A stretch of 64,000 nt of DNA from Ceratothoa steindachneri (GCA_963969495.1 OZ018321.1:63208780-63272779); one strand, 5' to 3'. Counted from the first letter of the stretch, positions 1-11,452 are shown. The notes: generated by a model not told the origin, from the sequence alone. A program made the numbers and translations.

Positions 1-1235
1 CTCAGGTGCGGAGTCCCTGACTAAGTCCAAAAGTGCTAGTGCGCTGATTGAAGCCTCGATTACATCGGGGCCCCTCATTCAGAGACTACTTGGTGTTTTT
101 GAAGCTGCTGGCTTCAAACTCTTCCTGGTTATTCGCTCCATTGATGGCAGTATGTTGGCTAAAGACAACATGATCCATCAGAGGATCGCTTTAGCTAGTG
201 TGATTGGTAAAGAGCCGAAGTTGACCCTTTTCCTGGACAGGACCCTTTTGGCAAATGCGTCGAATCGCTCCGAGGCGGCCATGATTAATGCCCTTCGGAC
301 ACTCGATGTGAAGCCGCACTCTACCATGAACTTTGTGAAAGGAGTAGTTTATGTGAGGGAACTCATAGACTACTCCATAGATGACATCACTTTAGAGCTG
401 GCCGACCATTGGTCGGTCAAGTCGAGCGTGTGATGAGAAAACAGGGAGGGGCCTCAATACCCACCCCTACACTCTTCGTCACGTTCGACTGTGACAAGCT
501 TCCTGAGTCGGTGAGTGCCGGTTGGTATCGCTAATGCGTGAAGGCATGCGTGCCACTGCCGCAGAGGTGTTATTACTGCCACCACTTCGGCCATACTAAT
601 CGCTCCTGTCGATGTGCACAGTCGGGGTTAGCCAAAACTTGTGTAAGTTGCTCCAAGGCTACACATAAGTTCAAATCCTGTGTGGCCAAGTGTGTCAATT
701 GCAGAAAGCCGCACCCTGCTTCTTCGAAGCAATGTGGTGTATATTTCCTTGAGAAGGAAATCTTGGCCGTTCAGGCTCAGGATCGTCTCTCATTTCACGA
801 GGCTAAGGACTTGGTCCTGGCATGCCCAGTGCTGCTTGGGACATCGTATGCCCCAATGTTGAAAAAGATACCCTGGCCCCTGGCCCATCCAGGCCTACGA
901 GTACGGCTGTTTCTGCACCCATTCGGAACACTTCTGCCGGTTTTACCCACCCTGGGCACTTTCCTGGTAAAGCTGGCTAAAACCAGGGCTCCCTCCCCCT
1001 TTCCCCAGTGTGACCCTTTCCTGTAAGTCGAAACGGCCACGCGCCTCCACCAAGTCGTTAGACTCACAGGAGGCACCACCCCTGAAGTTGGTTGCCAGGC
1101 TATCTTCCGGGGTTCTTAAAGGAGGACAGCACCAAAGGAGCTTCGGCTCCTTCGCCCATGCCCAGTGGTGGGCTGGGTGGCTCGGAGACAGTGGACCCCT
1201 GCCCACCTAAGGTTTTCAGGTGGAAGGAGGAAAAG
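1..1235 (+). pseudogene. ORF1 (gag-like) remnant of I-like copy 1
   Basis: This encodes the ORF1 nucleic-acid-binding protein that coats element RNA in I/Jockey-type retrotransposons. The conserved core block is visible at 85-433 (ITSGPLIQRLL, then FKLFLVIRSIDGSMLAKDN). Three knuckles follow in a different frame at 565-760: CYYCHHFGHTNRSC, CVSCSKATHKFKSC and CVNCRKPHPASSKQC. A frameshift near 430 separates core from knuckles and a further break near 1025 ends the frame early. The Pro/Ser-rich tail runs to about 1235. Nothing suggests current function. Confidence 0.8.
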
Positions 1236-1394
1236 ACGCATGGCGAGCCTATCCTTCCCTAATAAATCCTCGGAAGGCGACAGCGCATTGTCTGACCAAC
1301 AGCTCCCGGAGTTCTGCCTCCGGAAAGCATACGTCCATTCCCATGAGGGTCTTCTCTTCGAAGAGGGACCCGCATCTCCTCCGAGCTAGGCCTG

Positions 1395-2273
1395 GGGGCA
1401 TATTCCTTCAATGGAATTGCCGTGGACTCTGGGCCAACTGGGAAGAGCTGCGGAGGCTCGTCTCCTCCCGTTTCCCGTTAGCTATCGCTTTGCAGGAGAC
1501 CATGCTGGGTGCATGCCCCCTGCCCAACCTCCCGGCAGATAAGGGTTTTGCGACCCCACCACCACAGGATGGGGGCCGGACGGAAGGATGTGCGATTTAC
1601 ACCCGACATGATGTCTCCGTTCTTCTCTTTACTTTAGATACCTCCTTTCAGGCGGTAGCTGTGTAGCTGCACCTTGATAGGAGGTATACTGTTATTTCCG
1701 CGTACATTCCACCGTCAACTTGACTTCGAAGCAGGGGATTTCCGCCGCGTCGTGGCACGGTGCCGAGGCCCTTTCTCGTGCTCAGAGATTATCTTGTGCT
1801 GGGTTCCTGGACATGTAGGAATTGCGGGGAATGAGGGCGTCAAAGAGTCTGCGAGGACTCTACGACCAGACCAGCGTTTCGCTCTTCCTTGCACCGATTA
1901 CATGGCAGGAATACGGGCTGCTTGGTAAAGAAGATGGGAGACGGTCGAGAGGAACCTAAAGTTGCGTGCCATTGCGCCGCGACTGTTCCCATGGACCTCC
2001 CCCCAATGCCTTGATGGCTTCAGGTTGCTTTCTTTCATCTCCCAATTGGACGCACTCGCGGGACGCACCACCATTTGATGGAGCGCTCGCCAGCGCTCTA
2101 CTGTGAAGACTGCATTGTCTCCCGGACTGTTTGGCACATTCTTGTTGAATGTCCCAGTCTGGGTAATCTTCACGCACGCTACCAGTTCCGGTACCGGTAT
2201 GAGCGGGGTCGCTACCGCTCGTCACTTGTACTCGGAACGAGTTCGTCCACACTGACTTGTTTACTTTATGACT
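1395..2273 (+). pseudogene. ORF2 remnant: endonuclease start fused to RNase H end
   Basis: The AP-type endonuclease starts at 1399 (GIFLQWNCRGLWANWEELRR, then ALQETML) and runs to the block normally reading RRVVARLPRPYLLLGDLNG. Here it breaks off after VVARCRGPFSC and continues as the last RNase H block (EIILCWVPGHVGIAGNEG). A stop and frame change interrupt it at about 1665. The C-terminal Cys/His motif (YCEDC..VWHILVEC) ends near 2150. All of the RT and most of RNase H are deleted, so no enzyme remains. Confidence 0.75.
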
Positions 2274-2454
2274 TTTTGGAGTCCTCCACTTTAACTGTTT
2301 TTTTTTTTGTTTTTTTGTTGTCTTTTTCTTTGTACTTCGCACGTTCCTGCGTTCGGATGAGGCGGCCTCCCTTCGATGCCTGAGCATGCTTCCTACTTGT
2401 CACCCTTTTCCTTTTTTTATTGTTGTTGTTTTCTTTTATATATTATTATTTTAA

Positions 2455-2547
2455 TGTAGCCAAGTACTAGACTGTCATGAGTACTGCGACTTATGCCCTA
2501 GTAGGCACTCGCCAGATGGGCTCCTAAAATTTAATTTTTCAAAAAAT
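2455..2547 (+). other. Conserved 3' terminal stem-loops and A-rich tail, I-like copy 1
   Basis: This is the family 3' signature: a degenerate form of the palindrome GCCTAGTACTAGGC, followed by GCGAC-TTA-TGCC-loop-GGCA-CTCGC and CAGATGGGCTCC, then an A-rich run. In non-LTR elements such 3' structures are commonly what the reverse transcriptase recognises. That role is inferred here. Confidence 0.55.
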
Positions 2548-2554
2548 AGATCCT

Positions 2555-4500
2555 AAAATCTTTGTCGTCCTGTTGACTATTACTAGGACCTAGTAAGGAA
2601 ATATGGCCTAGCCAGCCCCCTTCTCTCACATCTTAGTATGGATTTGTGGCCTTTAGAGAGAGACTGGGCCACTTCTAGTCAGTGTGTGTTGCTGCACACA
2701 TGCAAACACCACTCATTTATACACCCATGGTGGAGATGTGAAAAGTCAGAAAACCCGAGATAGACGGTTGCGACTGGGTGCAGGATAACCCCCCCCCCCT
2801 TTCTTCACTTAATTGGCTACAAATTTTGAAACACTCGTGTCTGTTGGTTTTGCAAATTTGGCAACATTTCTTGCATCATCATCTTTCAAAAACCTCACCC
2901 AACCTTGGTGTCTGAGCAGAAGGAAATGAGTGACAGCACCACTACGACTGTTGAAGTTGCTCCAACCTAAGGGTCTGTCTGCGGCAAGGGGGTTTTTCCC
3001 TTTGCTGCTTTGGGGCAGCTGTCCCTCCAAAATGCCCCCCCCCCCGCCCTGTGTATTCTCAAGGGTCCCTTAAAGAATTTTCTTTCAGAGAGAGCGTTTC
3101 TCCTTTACTGACGGGTTCGGGGGGTTTTCCCTTATCCCCTTCTGTAACTTTTCCTCTCCTTCAGACAACTCCATTTGCGGCGGGTCTCCCTGTGCTCTTT
3201 CAGGGGCCTCACCAAGATATGGCCAGGGCAAAGGCTGCGGTCCGCGATTGGGTCAGGTGAACCACCTCAACATCTTTAGATGTGTAAGAGGAGGTATCTC
3301 CACCTTGGCTGTTCCCTGACTCCCGGTAGATCCCCTTTTTCCCAGCCCCACTGAAGTTTTTGATGTGCAAGGTCGGGATACTCATCACCTTGATGGGTGG
3401 GGCGTTACTTGAAGGCCCCTTCTTAGGTGTTATTGGTTCGAGGTGCTACCGCCCTAGTTGGGAGGGTTTTCCATGGGGAGAGATAGTATGGGTTCAGGGT
3501 CAGATAACAAAACATACTCCTCCCTAGCGCAAGGTTTTCCCGAGGACTTGTACAAGGAGAAGAAAGAGCTCCTTCCCAGCTTGGTGCCCCCTTGTCTGCC
3601 AAGACTTTCATTTTAGAGAAGGATATGGCTTGCCCCACAGGTGGAGAGAAACGGGCTCACACCCGCTCTCCAAAAATGATAAGGGAAATCAAGAAGTCAA
3701 ATAAGACTAGGGGTTCCTCTCCCTCTACATGGACTCCAGGGATGGACAAGGCTGCTGCCATTTCAGCAAGCAACCCACTCAAGACAAGTGCATTCGTTCC
3801 GGGGGTACCCTCAGGTGGGGAGAGCCAGAATAAGACCAAGAAGACTAACACAAGTGTGGTGAGCGGAGCCTCAATCACGGTGGGGCCTTTCATTGAGAGA
3901 CTGACTACTTGGCATTAAACGCTTTGTAGTTATTTGTTCCACTGATCGAAGCAGGTTGGACAAAGGACACATGTTCCATCAGAGGGTAGAGAGCCATAGG
4001 TCACCTGTTTGTCAGATGGAGAGCCTTCTTGCGAATGCGGCAGACCTTTATCAGGGAAACCATCATTGGTGCTCTTCAGACACACAATGGTTGAATGGTG
4101 CAGGTGATAGTGCACTCTATCGTGCATTTCTTGAAAGGGGGAGTTAATGGAGGGAACCTGTGACTTCCCCCTTGAAGACATCAATGAAGATCTGGCCAAT
4201 CATGGGCCGGTAAAGTCGAGTGTGTTATGAGAAAACAATATGGGCCTTGACCTACCCCCGAGTCGGTGCGTGCCATTGGTATCGCTACCGCATAAAGCAT
4301 TTGTGCAACTGCCGCAGAGGTGCTACTACTGCCACCGTTTCGGCCACACAAGGAGTCGGTTTTACCTGAAGTCTGTGTGAATTGCTTTACAATCGTGGAT
4401 GAGTAGTCATTATTGTGCACAGTCAAGTGTGTTAATTACGGATGGCCACACCTTGCTTCCTCGAAGCATTGTGGCATGTATAGGGTGCAGTGGGTAATTT
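2555..4500 (+). mobile_element. Diverged older I-like element, 5' region and ORF1
   Basis: The 5' leader (about 2560-3590) resembles the leader at about 30800-31870 more closely than those of the younger copies, so these two form an older subfamily. ORF1 follows from 3592, with the TKTF..EKD start block, the Lys-rich stretch, the GASITVGPFIERL core and a decayed knuckle near 4320. The match fades at about 4500. The copy is full of stops and frameshifts and has no ORF2. Confidence 0.6.
3592..4490 (+). pseudogene. ORF1 remnant of the older I-like subfamily
   Basis: Residues at 3592-3918 align block by block with the ORF1 of younger copies: EKDMACPTGGEKRAHTRSP, then KKSNKTRGSSPS, then GASITVGPFIERL. 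The next block (DKGHMFHQRV, SLLANAADL) is in another frame at 3956-4050. The first knuckle survives at 4320-4350 as CYYCHRFGHTR with later cysteines lost. The frame is broken at least three times. Knuckle order matches the younger family, so the identification is sound although the gene is dead. Confidence 0.65.
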
Positions 4501-4689
4501 GGCACCGTTGGTAACTGAATTCCGCACATACGTGTTGTCTGGCGTTAGTTTTCTCTTCTTCCTCTGATAGTATACTGTATTGTCCTTTGGCTGGGAAGGA
4601 AGCACTATCATGCCTGAATTCAATCCTCCCCAAATTTTTTAAAAAGTGCAAGCTATGATGCTGGGGATTCGCGCCTCGTGCCCCATTGC

Positions 4690-5255
4690 CAAGATCTGAG
4701 TTCTTGGGTGTCGATCTGAGGATGTGCAGAAGATCAGGAATGAGGTGGATGTATCAGGCTGTTATTACGAGGGTACAGCGTCTCAGAAACTTCACTCTGA
4801 AGCGTTCTGATACAAAAAGACTCCCCAAATTTGTTGCAGATAGTTAGGCCATCATTGGCTATGGTCATAGAAAGCCTATGAGGTCCATAGCCATGGACAA
4901 AGGAGTGTCAGTCGCATCAGGCAGTTAGTGTATGAGGACATCCACTATAAAGATGAGAAACAGCCAGCTTCTGCTTCAGAAGATGAAGGACAAGCGGAAG
5001 GAATGTGCTGTGAAGCTTGTGAACAAACTGAAGCATCCCCTCAAGACTGGTATGCTTTGCTTCTCAGATGAGAAGGATTTCTGCTAGAACCAGATGGTGA
5101 ACTTGCAGTATCTCCTAAAGATGTACTGAGAGTCATGAAGACCAAGTTCTTGGTTTACATCATGGTGTTTGTGGTGGTCAGTAGCGAGAGCATCAAACTC
5201 ATTACCAAGGGCAACATCAAATGCCTGGTGGAGTTGGTGTAGCTCTCGGGGCCCT
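4690..5255 (+). pseudogene. Tc1/mariner-like transposase fossil
   Basis: Scattered blocks of a Tc1-like transposase are readable in changing frames. One resembles the end of the DNA-binding region (4720-4900). Next comes a KMKDKRKECAVKLVNKLKHP block, followed by a block like the catalytic-domain start (LCFSDEKDFC, whose D is the usual first catalytic Asp position). Then come SPKDVLRVMKTKF and VVVSSES. Multiple stops make it non-functional. Motif order matches the fossil at 26200-27840, which includes the same RVMKTKF-type block, so both probably derive from one family. Confidence 0.55.
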
Positions 5256-5325
5256 GTTTCTCAGACAGGAGCCTTCTGGCAAATGCATCAGATCCCTCCA
5301 AGACATCCATGATTAGTGCCCTTCA
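5256..5325 (+). pseudogene. Short I-like ORF1 fragment
   Basis: About 70 bp matches the ORF1 block read elsewhere as SDGSLLANPAEAAKISALRT (here close to DRSLLANASDPSKTSMISAL). It abuts the Tc1-like fossil. It may be a flank of an older element into which the DNA transposon inserted, or a separate scrap. Too short to place. Confidence 0.5.
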
Positions 5326-5329
5326 TTCA

Positions 5330-6990
5330 CCGCTTTCCCACCCTTTTTATCCCCTATTAAGCACTGTTTCTTAGCTGTAGTAATAATACAAACCAGTTCG
5401 GAAATTTTATTACTGTGATCACCTTGTTTTTGTTCTTAGTTTTAGTCTTGAACTTAAACCTTTTCCCCTATAAAGTGGGAATGGTGTGCAGCAATGCGAC
5501 TAAACTTGCCCTTGCCACCTCACCCTTTTATGCTATATTAGGCACAAGGCCATTGTTCTCTCATAGCGATGGGAAAAAGTCTCATAATTTTTAACTGATT
5601 ATTTTTATTTTTTTTATCAGCTGTCCTCCTGTGCGAGCCACGATCCTCCGCTCTCGGACGTCTCACTGCTATGCTTCTGGTTGAGTGTTGGGTCATGATT
5701 CAGCCAAAAAGCTCGCTTCTCAACCCTGATGTAAGTTCACTCAAGCTCTTTTCTTGAGGTTGACTTATGTTGACCTCACCACTTCACCCACCTGCCTCGA
5801 GGTTATCACTTGAATATGCTAAATAATTTTGGGCCGATTCAGGGAGACATGCTGCCGACTTTGGCGTGGTTTAAGGTTACCGTGTCTATCTCCTCTTTGG
5901 TTACTTTGTCCTCTAGCACAATGAGTCGTAAGTTTGTGTGTGTGATTTTATGGTTGCCTTGAGGATTTAGTGATTGGTTTTAGAAAATGGAAAACAATTG
6001 GGGCCAAGTAGTACAGTTTGTGAAGCAGGGCAGTTGAACAAGAGGAACATCCCTGGCAGAGAAAAACAAAGTTTTGAACAAGTTTGGGAGTGGAAGACCC
6101 TGGTGATTGATCAAGAAGGGAGGTGATGAAGGTATGAGTGGCAATGGTCAGTGTTGAGAGACTTTACACCTTATTTTATGCTGCTGTGACCACACCCTAT
6201 ACAGGGCTATTGTTTGTGTTGATCAACAGTGGAGGAATTCCATTATTACAATGTCCTTTTTCTTTTGCCTTTCAATAATTAAAAGTAATTAGAAGCTAAA
6301 AAACTAGGATTTCTCAGATGCTGGATGAATTAAAATATTTCAAGACTAATATTCAGAAAGCAAAATTCATGCATGTAGTAGATGAGGAAGAACTAATGTG
6401 GGAATTTTCGGTATGTGAAGAGTACCAACTAAAGGCAACTGAGGCTTATTAAATTGGAAAAAATGGCCCCTGCACCATCAAGCATCTCCTGTTACAAACC
6501 TTGTCGCGGTGGAGAAGCTCTCATGCTCCAATGACTAGAACAGCCTCACTGTATTTGAGCACCTGATCGAAGGTGAGGAACCAGACCAAGAACGATCATC
6601 TAACACCAAGCAGACATGTGAGATGATGCATCCCGGATTCCAGTGTCTGCAAGGCTGGATGAGAGGTTGCAACTGTAGATAGGATCCGGTCGTCACAATC
6701 TCTTGTTCCACTGGGCATCAATCTCTGCAGTGAAGATCGTGGGTGCAAGTGCAATGTTCATGCATCAGTGCACCCACGCGAAACAAATCATGCACAGGCA
6801 TATCTGGGGAGAAATCGCCAACACGACCTTTAAACCCTGTGGTGCCATGACTGACTCAATTTGTGTTGTGTAAGCACTCCATCAGCTACAGGAGAAGCCA
6901 GAGTTCGAGTGTGGTGATGCCATCTCTAGTTTTAGCAGAAAGAATTTAGCAACAGTTTTACCACCGATCCCCACACGTTTTAGATACCTT
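5330..6990. other. Gene-free stretch with a possible transposase N-terminal relic
   Basis: No reading frame or known domain stands out. At about 6030-6110 the + strand reads NKFGSGRPW followed by a stop, which resembles the SGRPR linker of mariner/Tc1 DNA-binding domains. It is too short to be sure. The rest, including 6480-6990, has no recognisable content. Confidence 0.35.
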
Positions 6991-7297
6991 TTATTTCTTA
7001 TTGAGAACCACGTACTGATTAACACGGGATGCAAACCACAGACGGGAGAGGAAAGAAAGCAATGTTGTTATGAGCTGTGTGTGCGTGGTGAGAAGTGTAA
7101 GATCTACTCACGCCAATTGAAGGGTAAGCACAGCGCGTCTCTGAGGCGGAACAGATCCCTCTGCCCTGGGGAGATGAAGGTTCCACCTGAACGCTGTTTT
7201 GTGTCAAAACACAATAGTTTCTAGCACCTCTCCCCAAAGGGGACTGCCCTTGGGCTCACCAGCGATTGTCATACTGACCTTTATGTCCATTTCATTA
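6991..7297. other. Unassigned flank left of I-like copy 2
   Basis: No gene or repeat is recognised in this 300-bp stretch. Its last ten bases (7298-7307 lie just beyond it) form the left half of the likely target-site duplication of copy 2. Confidence 0.4.
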
Positions 7298-7308
7298 TCC
7301 GGTCTGGA

Positions 7309-7824
7309 CCCCGTGAGGGGCGTGTCGATTTGCCATCCTGGCTGCTGTGCTGACGGGACTCAGCGCCCCATCTGGCCCCATCTTAGCCTCTTCTTCTTTC
7401 AGACAGCCTGTATTTCTCCCCTACAACCTCTCCCAAAACTTTCTCTGGTCGGCCTCTATTTTCTCAGGGTAGATGCTGACCTTCTTCTCACCCAACTATC
7501 CCAGATCGGGGCTGAGGAGGGGAGGGGTCAATGTTCCCTAAACCCTGAGCTCCGGTTTGGGATGGTGTTTTTTTAACAACCTGCTTCATCCCCACCCATA
7601 CCTTCCTCATCCCTTTTCCTTTCCTCTTCACACTATATCAATTTTACGCCGTGTCCAAGGTGGAGCCGCCATGCTGAGGGACTGCCAGGCCACCATGCAG
7701 TAGGGGTGGTCTTGAATGGTGGCACCTGGCTCTGCCAGGCCTGTATGCACCCCTTTCAGGGCGGGCTACTGTGAGGGGTGATGAGTGATTGCTTCCCATA
7801 CAAAAAATAGGGTCACCATGCCCA
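7309..7824 (+). promoter_or_regulatory. Structured 5' UTR of I-like copy 2
   Basis: It opens with a CCCC-GUGA-GGGG hairpin (GNRA loop). A pyrimidine-rich stretch with a GGGGCTGAGG block follows, then the hairpin at 7748-7780. The ORF1 start codon cluster follows at 7825. Non-LTR elements carry internal promoters in this region. No promoter element can be pinpointed here. Confidence 0.5.
7748..7780 (+). other. 5'UTR hairpin, copy 2 version
   Basis: The left arm CACCCCTTTCAG and right arm CTGTGAGGGGTG are the counterparts of the perfect 13-bp stem at 50121-50153. The outer pairs are kept with changed bases on both sides. Two inner pairs are lost here. Confidence 0.55.
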
Positions 7825-10370
7825 ATGATGAGAAAATAAAAAATGTCGCCTCAATTTCCCCTTTTCCTTTAGCCGCCCTCGGCCACCTCCACAGAAAAAA
7901 TGGAGGTCCCCCCACCCCCTCTGTGCTTGCACAGGGGACCCTCCAAATTTCTATAACCGGAGAGAAGGCTTACTCCTCTCCTTCGCCTATGGGTGTAGGG
8001 GACTCCCCCTCACCCCCTTGAATGGAGATGCCTTCGGGCACTTCCCTCTCTCCAGCGGCAGTCCCCCCTTTAAATTCCAAGGGGACTGCCAAGAAAGCCA
8101 GCAGGCAGCCCATAGCTGACCGCTCCCCATTGAAGTGGCTCGGGGGGGCAAACCCCCTAAGGGGGGAGTGGGAAGCCAGACCCCTTCTGTAGCTTCCCTC
8201 AAAAGACCTGCTTGCAAGAATATTGAACCTTGCCGGGGTCAAGGCCTGTACCTCCCAAGATGTTGTAGCGGCTGGTCCCGGAAACCACCCGCCACAAGGT
8301 CCACTCACTCACACGTGAGACGCCTGTCAGATCAGAAGGAGACTAAATACACAGATACCTATTTTCTTTTATTAAAATAACAAACTTATCCACCACCCAA
8401 TACAATTAATTAGCTAACTATAAATATATAAGAAAAACGTACAACAAAAAATATATACAAATAGGTGCTCCCACTTCAACCTTCCTCAATATGTGCAACA
8501 CAAAATGTATACAAGGTCAATATAGGCACAACACCATAAATATAAACAATTACCAAACAACTGGTTTGCGAAAGCACCAATGGTTTTCTCCACCTCTCTC
8601 TCTCTTTCCAACACTCATGGCCACCACAAAACCCCCAATTGAGCCAGCTCAGTTAGTTTAATGGTTATAAAGGTTGCCCCTCAGCGTTTTTGCACATTAT
8701 GGGACAGTTCACTCGCTCTCTCTGAGCGTGGGACGGGGCAGAAAGTGCACTCGAGCGGTCGGTCTATCTCTCTCAAGGGCGACCAAGGGGACAGTTGGCT
8801 GTGTCCCTTAATTGTGCCCCACACCAATGGCTTAGTGCGCAACTTCTTCCCTCTCCTCACTCACGGACAAGAGCAGCGGGACCAAAGGAGGCCCTCCCCC
8901 CTGAGATAGACATGGTCCTTGAGGCAACCCAGCCTCAGACGGTAGGGCCTTCCATGGGAGCGAATCCGGGCTCGGCGCCATGCACCAAACCCGAGTCCGC
9001 CCCTATGCAAGGTCCTCCTCAAACGGCTAGGGTTTCCAAGGCATTGTAAGGAGGGGAGGGATCTCCTCCGACCGGTGCCCTTGCGACTGCCAGGACCTTC
9101 TCCGACCTTGCTGAGGCTGGTCCATCTCGCCTGGGGGCTCCTGTCGGTTGAGGGGAGAAGTGGGTTCATTCCCTGCCCTCTTCTTCTAAAAAGAAAAAAG
9201 ACTTGGGGCTCCTCACCATCCGCTGGAGCTGCGGGGATGGATGGGTCTGCTGCCACTTCGGTAAGCGACCAAGCCAAGATTGGCACATCCTACCCCTCTG
9301 TCCCCCTGGGTGCAGAGCCCCTTACTAAGACTAAAAGTGTGCAGGGCGGAGCCTCGATAACATCGGGGCACCTCATTCAGAGATTACCTGGCATTTTTGA
9401 GCCTGCTGTCTTCAAACACTTCTTAGTTATTCACTCCACTGATGGCAGGATGTTGGCCAAGGGCAACATGATCCATCAGAGGAGAGCTTTAGCTAGTATA
9501 ATTGGTAGAGAGCAGAAGGTGACCCGTTTCCCGTACGGGAACCTTCTGGCAAATGCAGCGGATACCTCCAAGGCAGCTAAGATAAGTGGTCTTCGGACAC
9601 TTGATGGCACCCCGGTGAGTGTGACACTGCACTCTACCATGAACTTTGTGAAAGTAGTAGTTTATGCAAGGGAACTCATGGACTACTCCATAAAAGATAT
9701 CACTCTAGAGCTGGCCGACCACAGGGCGGTCAAGGTCGAGCGTGTGATGAGAAAACAGGGAGGGGCCTTGAGACCTACCCTACACTCTTCGTCTCGTTCA
9801 ACTGTGACAAGTTCCTTGAGTCAGTGTGTGCCGGTTGGTACCGCTACCATGTGAAGGCATTCGTGCCACTGCCATACAAATCGCTCATGTAGACATGCAA
9901 AGTCGGGGTCACCCGAAGTATGTGTAAATTGCTACAAGGCCACACACGATAAGTCCAAGTGTGTCAATTGGAGAGAGTCGCACCCCGCTTCAAAGCAATG
10001 TGGTGCATATCTCCTTGAGAAAGAAATCTTGGCCATTCAGGCCCAGGATCGACTTTCATTCCTCGAGGCTAAGGACTTGATCCTGGTGCACCTGGTTCTG
10101 CCTGGGACGTCTTACGCCTCAATGGTTAGAAAAACACCTGTTCCTGGCCATCCAGGCCAACGAGCACGGTTGTTTCCGCACCCATTCGGAGCTCTTCTGC
10201 GGGTTCTACTCAACCTGGACGCTCCCCTGGTAAAGCTGGTTGTACAAAGGGTTTACACCCAGCCCCAGCTAAAACCAGGGCTTCTCCTCCCCCCGTCCCA
10301 CAGCGTGACCGTTTCCCGTAAGGCGAAACGGCCACGCGCCTCCACCGAGTCGTTAGACTCGCAGGAGGCA
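7825..10370 (+). pseudogene. ORF1 of I-like copy 2, broken by two insertions
   Basis: ORF1 starts at the ATG cluster at 7825 as in the other copies. It is interrupted at 8273-8884 by an unrelated 612-bp insertion and resumes at about 8885. The core block lies at 9075-9780 (TSGHLIQRLPGIFEPAVFK, MIHQRRALASIIGREQKV, SLLANAADTSKAAKI). The first knuckle is deleted near 9870. The later knuckles persist at 9920-10010 in a shifted frame. The C-terminal part (AIQAQDRLSFLEAKDLI to STESLDSQEA) is open from 10029 until the nested element at 10371. Confidence 0.75.
8273..8884. mobile_element. 612-bp unclassified insertion with short inverted ends
   Basis: This segment is absent from the matching place in the other I-like copies, where ORF1 is continuous. 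It starts with TGGTCCCG and ends with the exact inverse CGGGACCA. The interior is AT-rich (a TATAAATATATAAG stretch near 8420) with no open frame of note. The TG...CA ends would fit a solo LTR, and the 8-bp inverted ends would also fit a small DNA transposon. No target-site duplication is clear, so the class is open. Confidence 0.45.
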
Positions 10371-11207
10371 ATGTATACGGATGGCTCCAAGTCCCAAGAG
10401 GGGGTCGGCTTCCACGCCGTATCCCCTCTGTTTGAAGTCAGCGGGGCTCTACCATGCGCTGCGTCTGTCTTCACGGTCGAGCTGGTGGCAATACACCACT
10501 CGGTACGGGAGATTACGCGACGTGCCCGGTTCGGAGACCGGATTGTGATCTATAGCGACTCACAAAGCGCCCTGAGTGCTCTCGGGGCATTGGAATCTCC
10601 GCATCCCCTGGTTCGTGATATCCGTGACGCCACGGTTTTGGCGAGCCGGGCAGATGTCGAGATTATCTTCTGCTGGGTTCCTGGACATGTAGGAATTGCG
10701 GGGAATGAGCGTGCCGATGAGGGCGCCAAAGAGTCTGCGAGGACTCTGCGACCGTACCAGCGTTTCGCTCTTCCTCACACCGACTACATGGCAGGAATAC
10801 GGGCAGCTCTTCGGACTGCTTGGCAAAGAAGATGGGAGACGGTCGAAGGGAACTTAAAGTTGCGTGCCATTGCGCCGCGACTGTTCCCATGGACCTATCC
10901 CCCAATGCCGCGGCTGCTTCAGGTTGCTTTCTGTCGTCTTCGAATCGGACACACTCGTGTGACGCATCGCTACTTGATGGAGCGCTCGCATGCGCCCTAT
11001 TGCAACGACTGCGTCGTCCCCCAGACTGTTCGGCATATTCTTGTCGAATGTCCCAGTCTGGGTGATCTTCGCGCACGATACCTGTCTCGGTACCGGGATG
11101 GGCGGGGTCGCTACCGCCTGTCCCTTGTACTCGGGACGAGTGCGTGCACCATGACTGGTGGACTTATTGACTTTTTGGGGGAGGTCGGCCTTCTCCCCTT
11201 TATTTAA
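10029..11207 (+). CDS. Chimeric 392-aa ORF: ORF1 C-terminus fused to a complete RNase H
   Basis: The first ~114 residues are the ORF1 C-terminus of host copy 2. Residues ~115-390 are RNase H plus the C-terminal region of the nested element, joined in frame by the insertion. All four acidic RNase H positions appear present: D in YTDGSK, E in VELVAIH, D in YSDSQSAL and D in NERADEGAK. The Cys/His motif YCNDC..VRHILVEC follows near residues 320-345. No promoter or start context supports expression, and an ATG at residue 1 lies mid-ORF1. It is open by chance or youth, and host use is not shown. Confidence 0.6.
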   Translation: MAIQAQDRLSFLEAKDLILVHLVLPGTSYASMVRKTPVPGHPGQRARLFPHPFGALLRVLLNLDAPLVKLVVQRVYTQPQLKPGLLLPPSHSVTVSRKAKRPRASTESLDSQEAMYTDGSKSQEGVGFHAVSPLFEVSGALPCAASVFTVELVAIHHSVREITRRARFGDRIVIYSDSQSALSALGALESPHPLVRDIRDATVLASRADVEIIFCWVPGHVGIAGNERADEGAKESARTLRPYQRFALPHTDYMAGIRAALRTAWQRRWETVEGNLKLRAIAPRLFPWTYPPMPRLLQVAFCRLRIGHTRVTHRYLMERSHAPYCNDCVVPQTVRHILVECPSLGDLRARYLSRYRDGRGRYRLSLVLGTSACTMTGGLIDFLGEVGLLPFI

Positions 11208-11452
11208 GGTTCCTTTTTTTTTGTTATTGTTTTGTTTGTAGGTTGCACTCTCCTGCACCGGGGTGAGGGGGACCTCCCCCCGCTGCCGGAGATTGCTTTG
11301 ATTGTTAAGTTTTTCCAATTTATATCATTGTTAAGTTTTCATATTTTTACTTTAAAGTAGCCTAGTTCTAGGCTGTCGTGTTTTTCGGCGACTTATGCCC
11401 AAGTGGGTAATTGCCAGATGGGCTCCATAAAATTTAAAAAAACAAAAAAAAA
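10371..11452 (+). mobile_element. 5'-truncated I-like element (RNase H to poly A) nested in copy 2
   Basis: The insert starts exactly at the RNase H start (YTDGSK) and runs through the C-terminal Cys/His motif, the 3' UTR, the terminal stem-loops and an A-rich tail. It is flanked by an 11-bp duplication. This is the classic product of incomplete target-primed reverse transcription. It is younger than its host copy. Confidence 0.9.
11356..11452 (+). other. 3' terminal stem-loops and tail of the nested I-like element
   Basis: GCCTAG-TT-CTAGGC forms the first hairpin. GCGAC-TTA-TGCC-CAAGTG-GGTA-ATTGC forms the second, using G·U pairs where bases differ from other copies. The A-rich tail ends at 11452. 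Confidence 0.6.

Larger units (their letters stand above)
1..2547 (+). mobile_element. I-like non-LTR retrotransposon copy 1 (left end off-window, internally deleted)
   Basis: The first base already lies in mid-ORF1, so the 5' part is outside the window. Order: ORF1 core, CCHC knuckles, ORF1/ORF2 boundary, start of the endonuclease, then a jump near 1760-1785 straight into RNase H, then the C-terminal Cys/His region and the 3' tail ending in an A-rich run near 2547. The whole reverse transcriptase is missing. Several frameshifts and stops show it is dead. Assignment rests on direct resemblance to the full-length copy at 49674-56913. Confidence 0.85.

Noticed and set aside
10029..11207. A domesticated RNase H gene or an internal deletion derivative
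   Set aside because: The 11-bp duplication and internal poly(A) show a nested truncated insertion, so the fusion is a by-product. No evidence of expression or selection.
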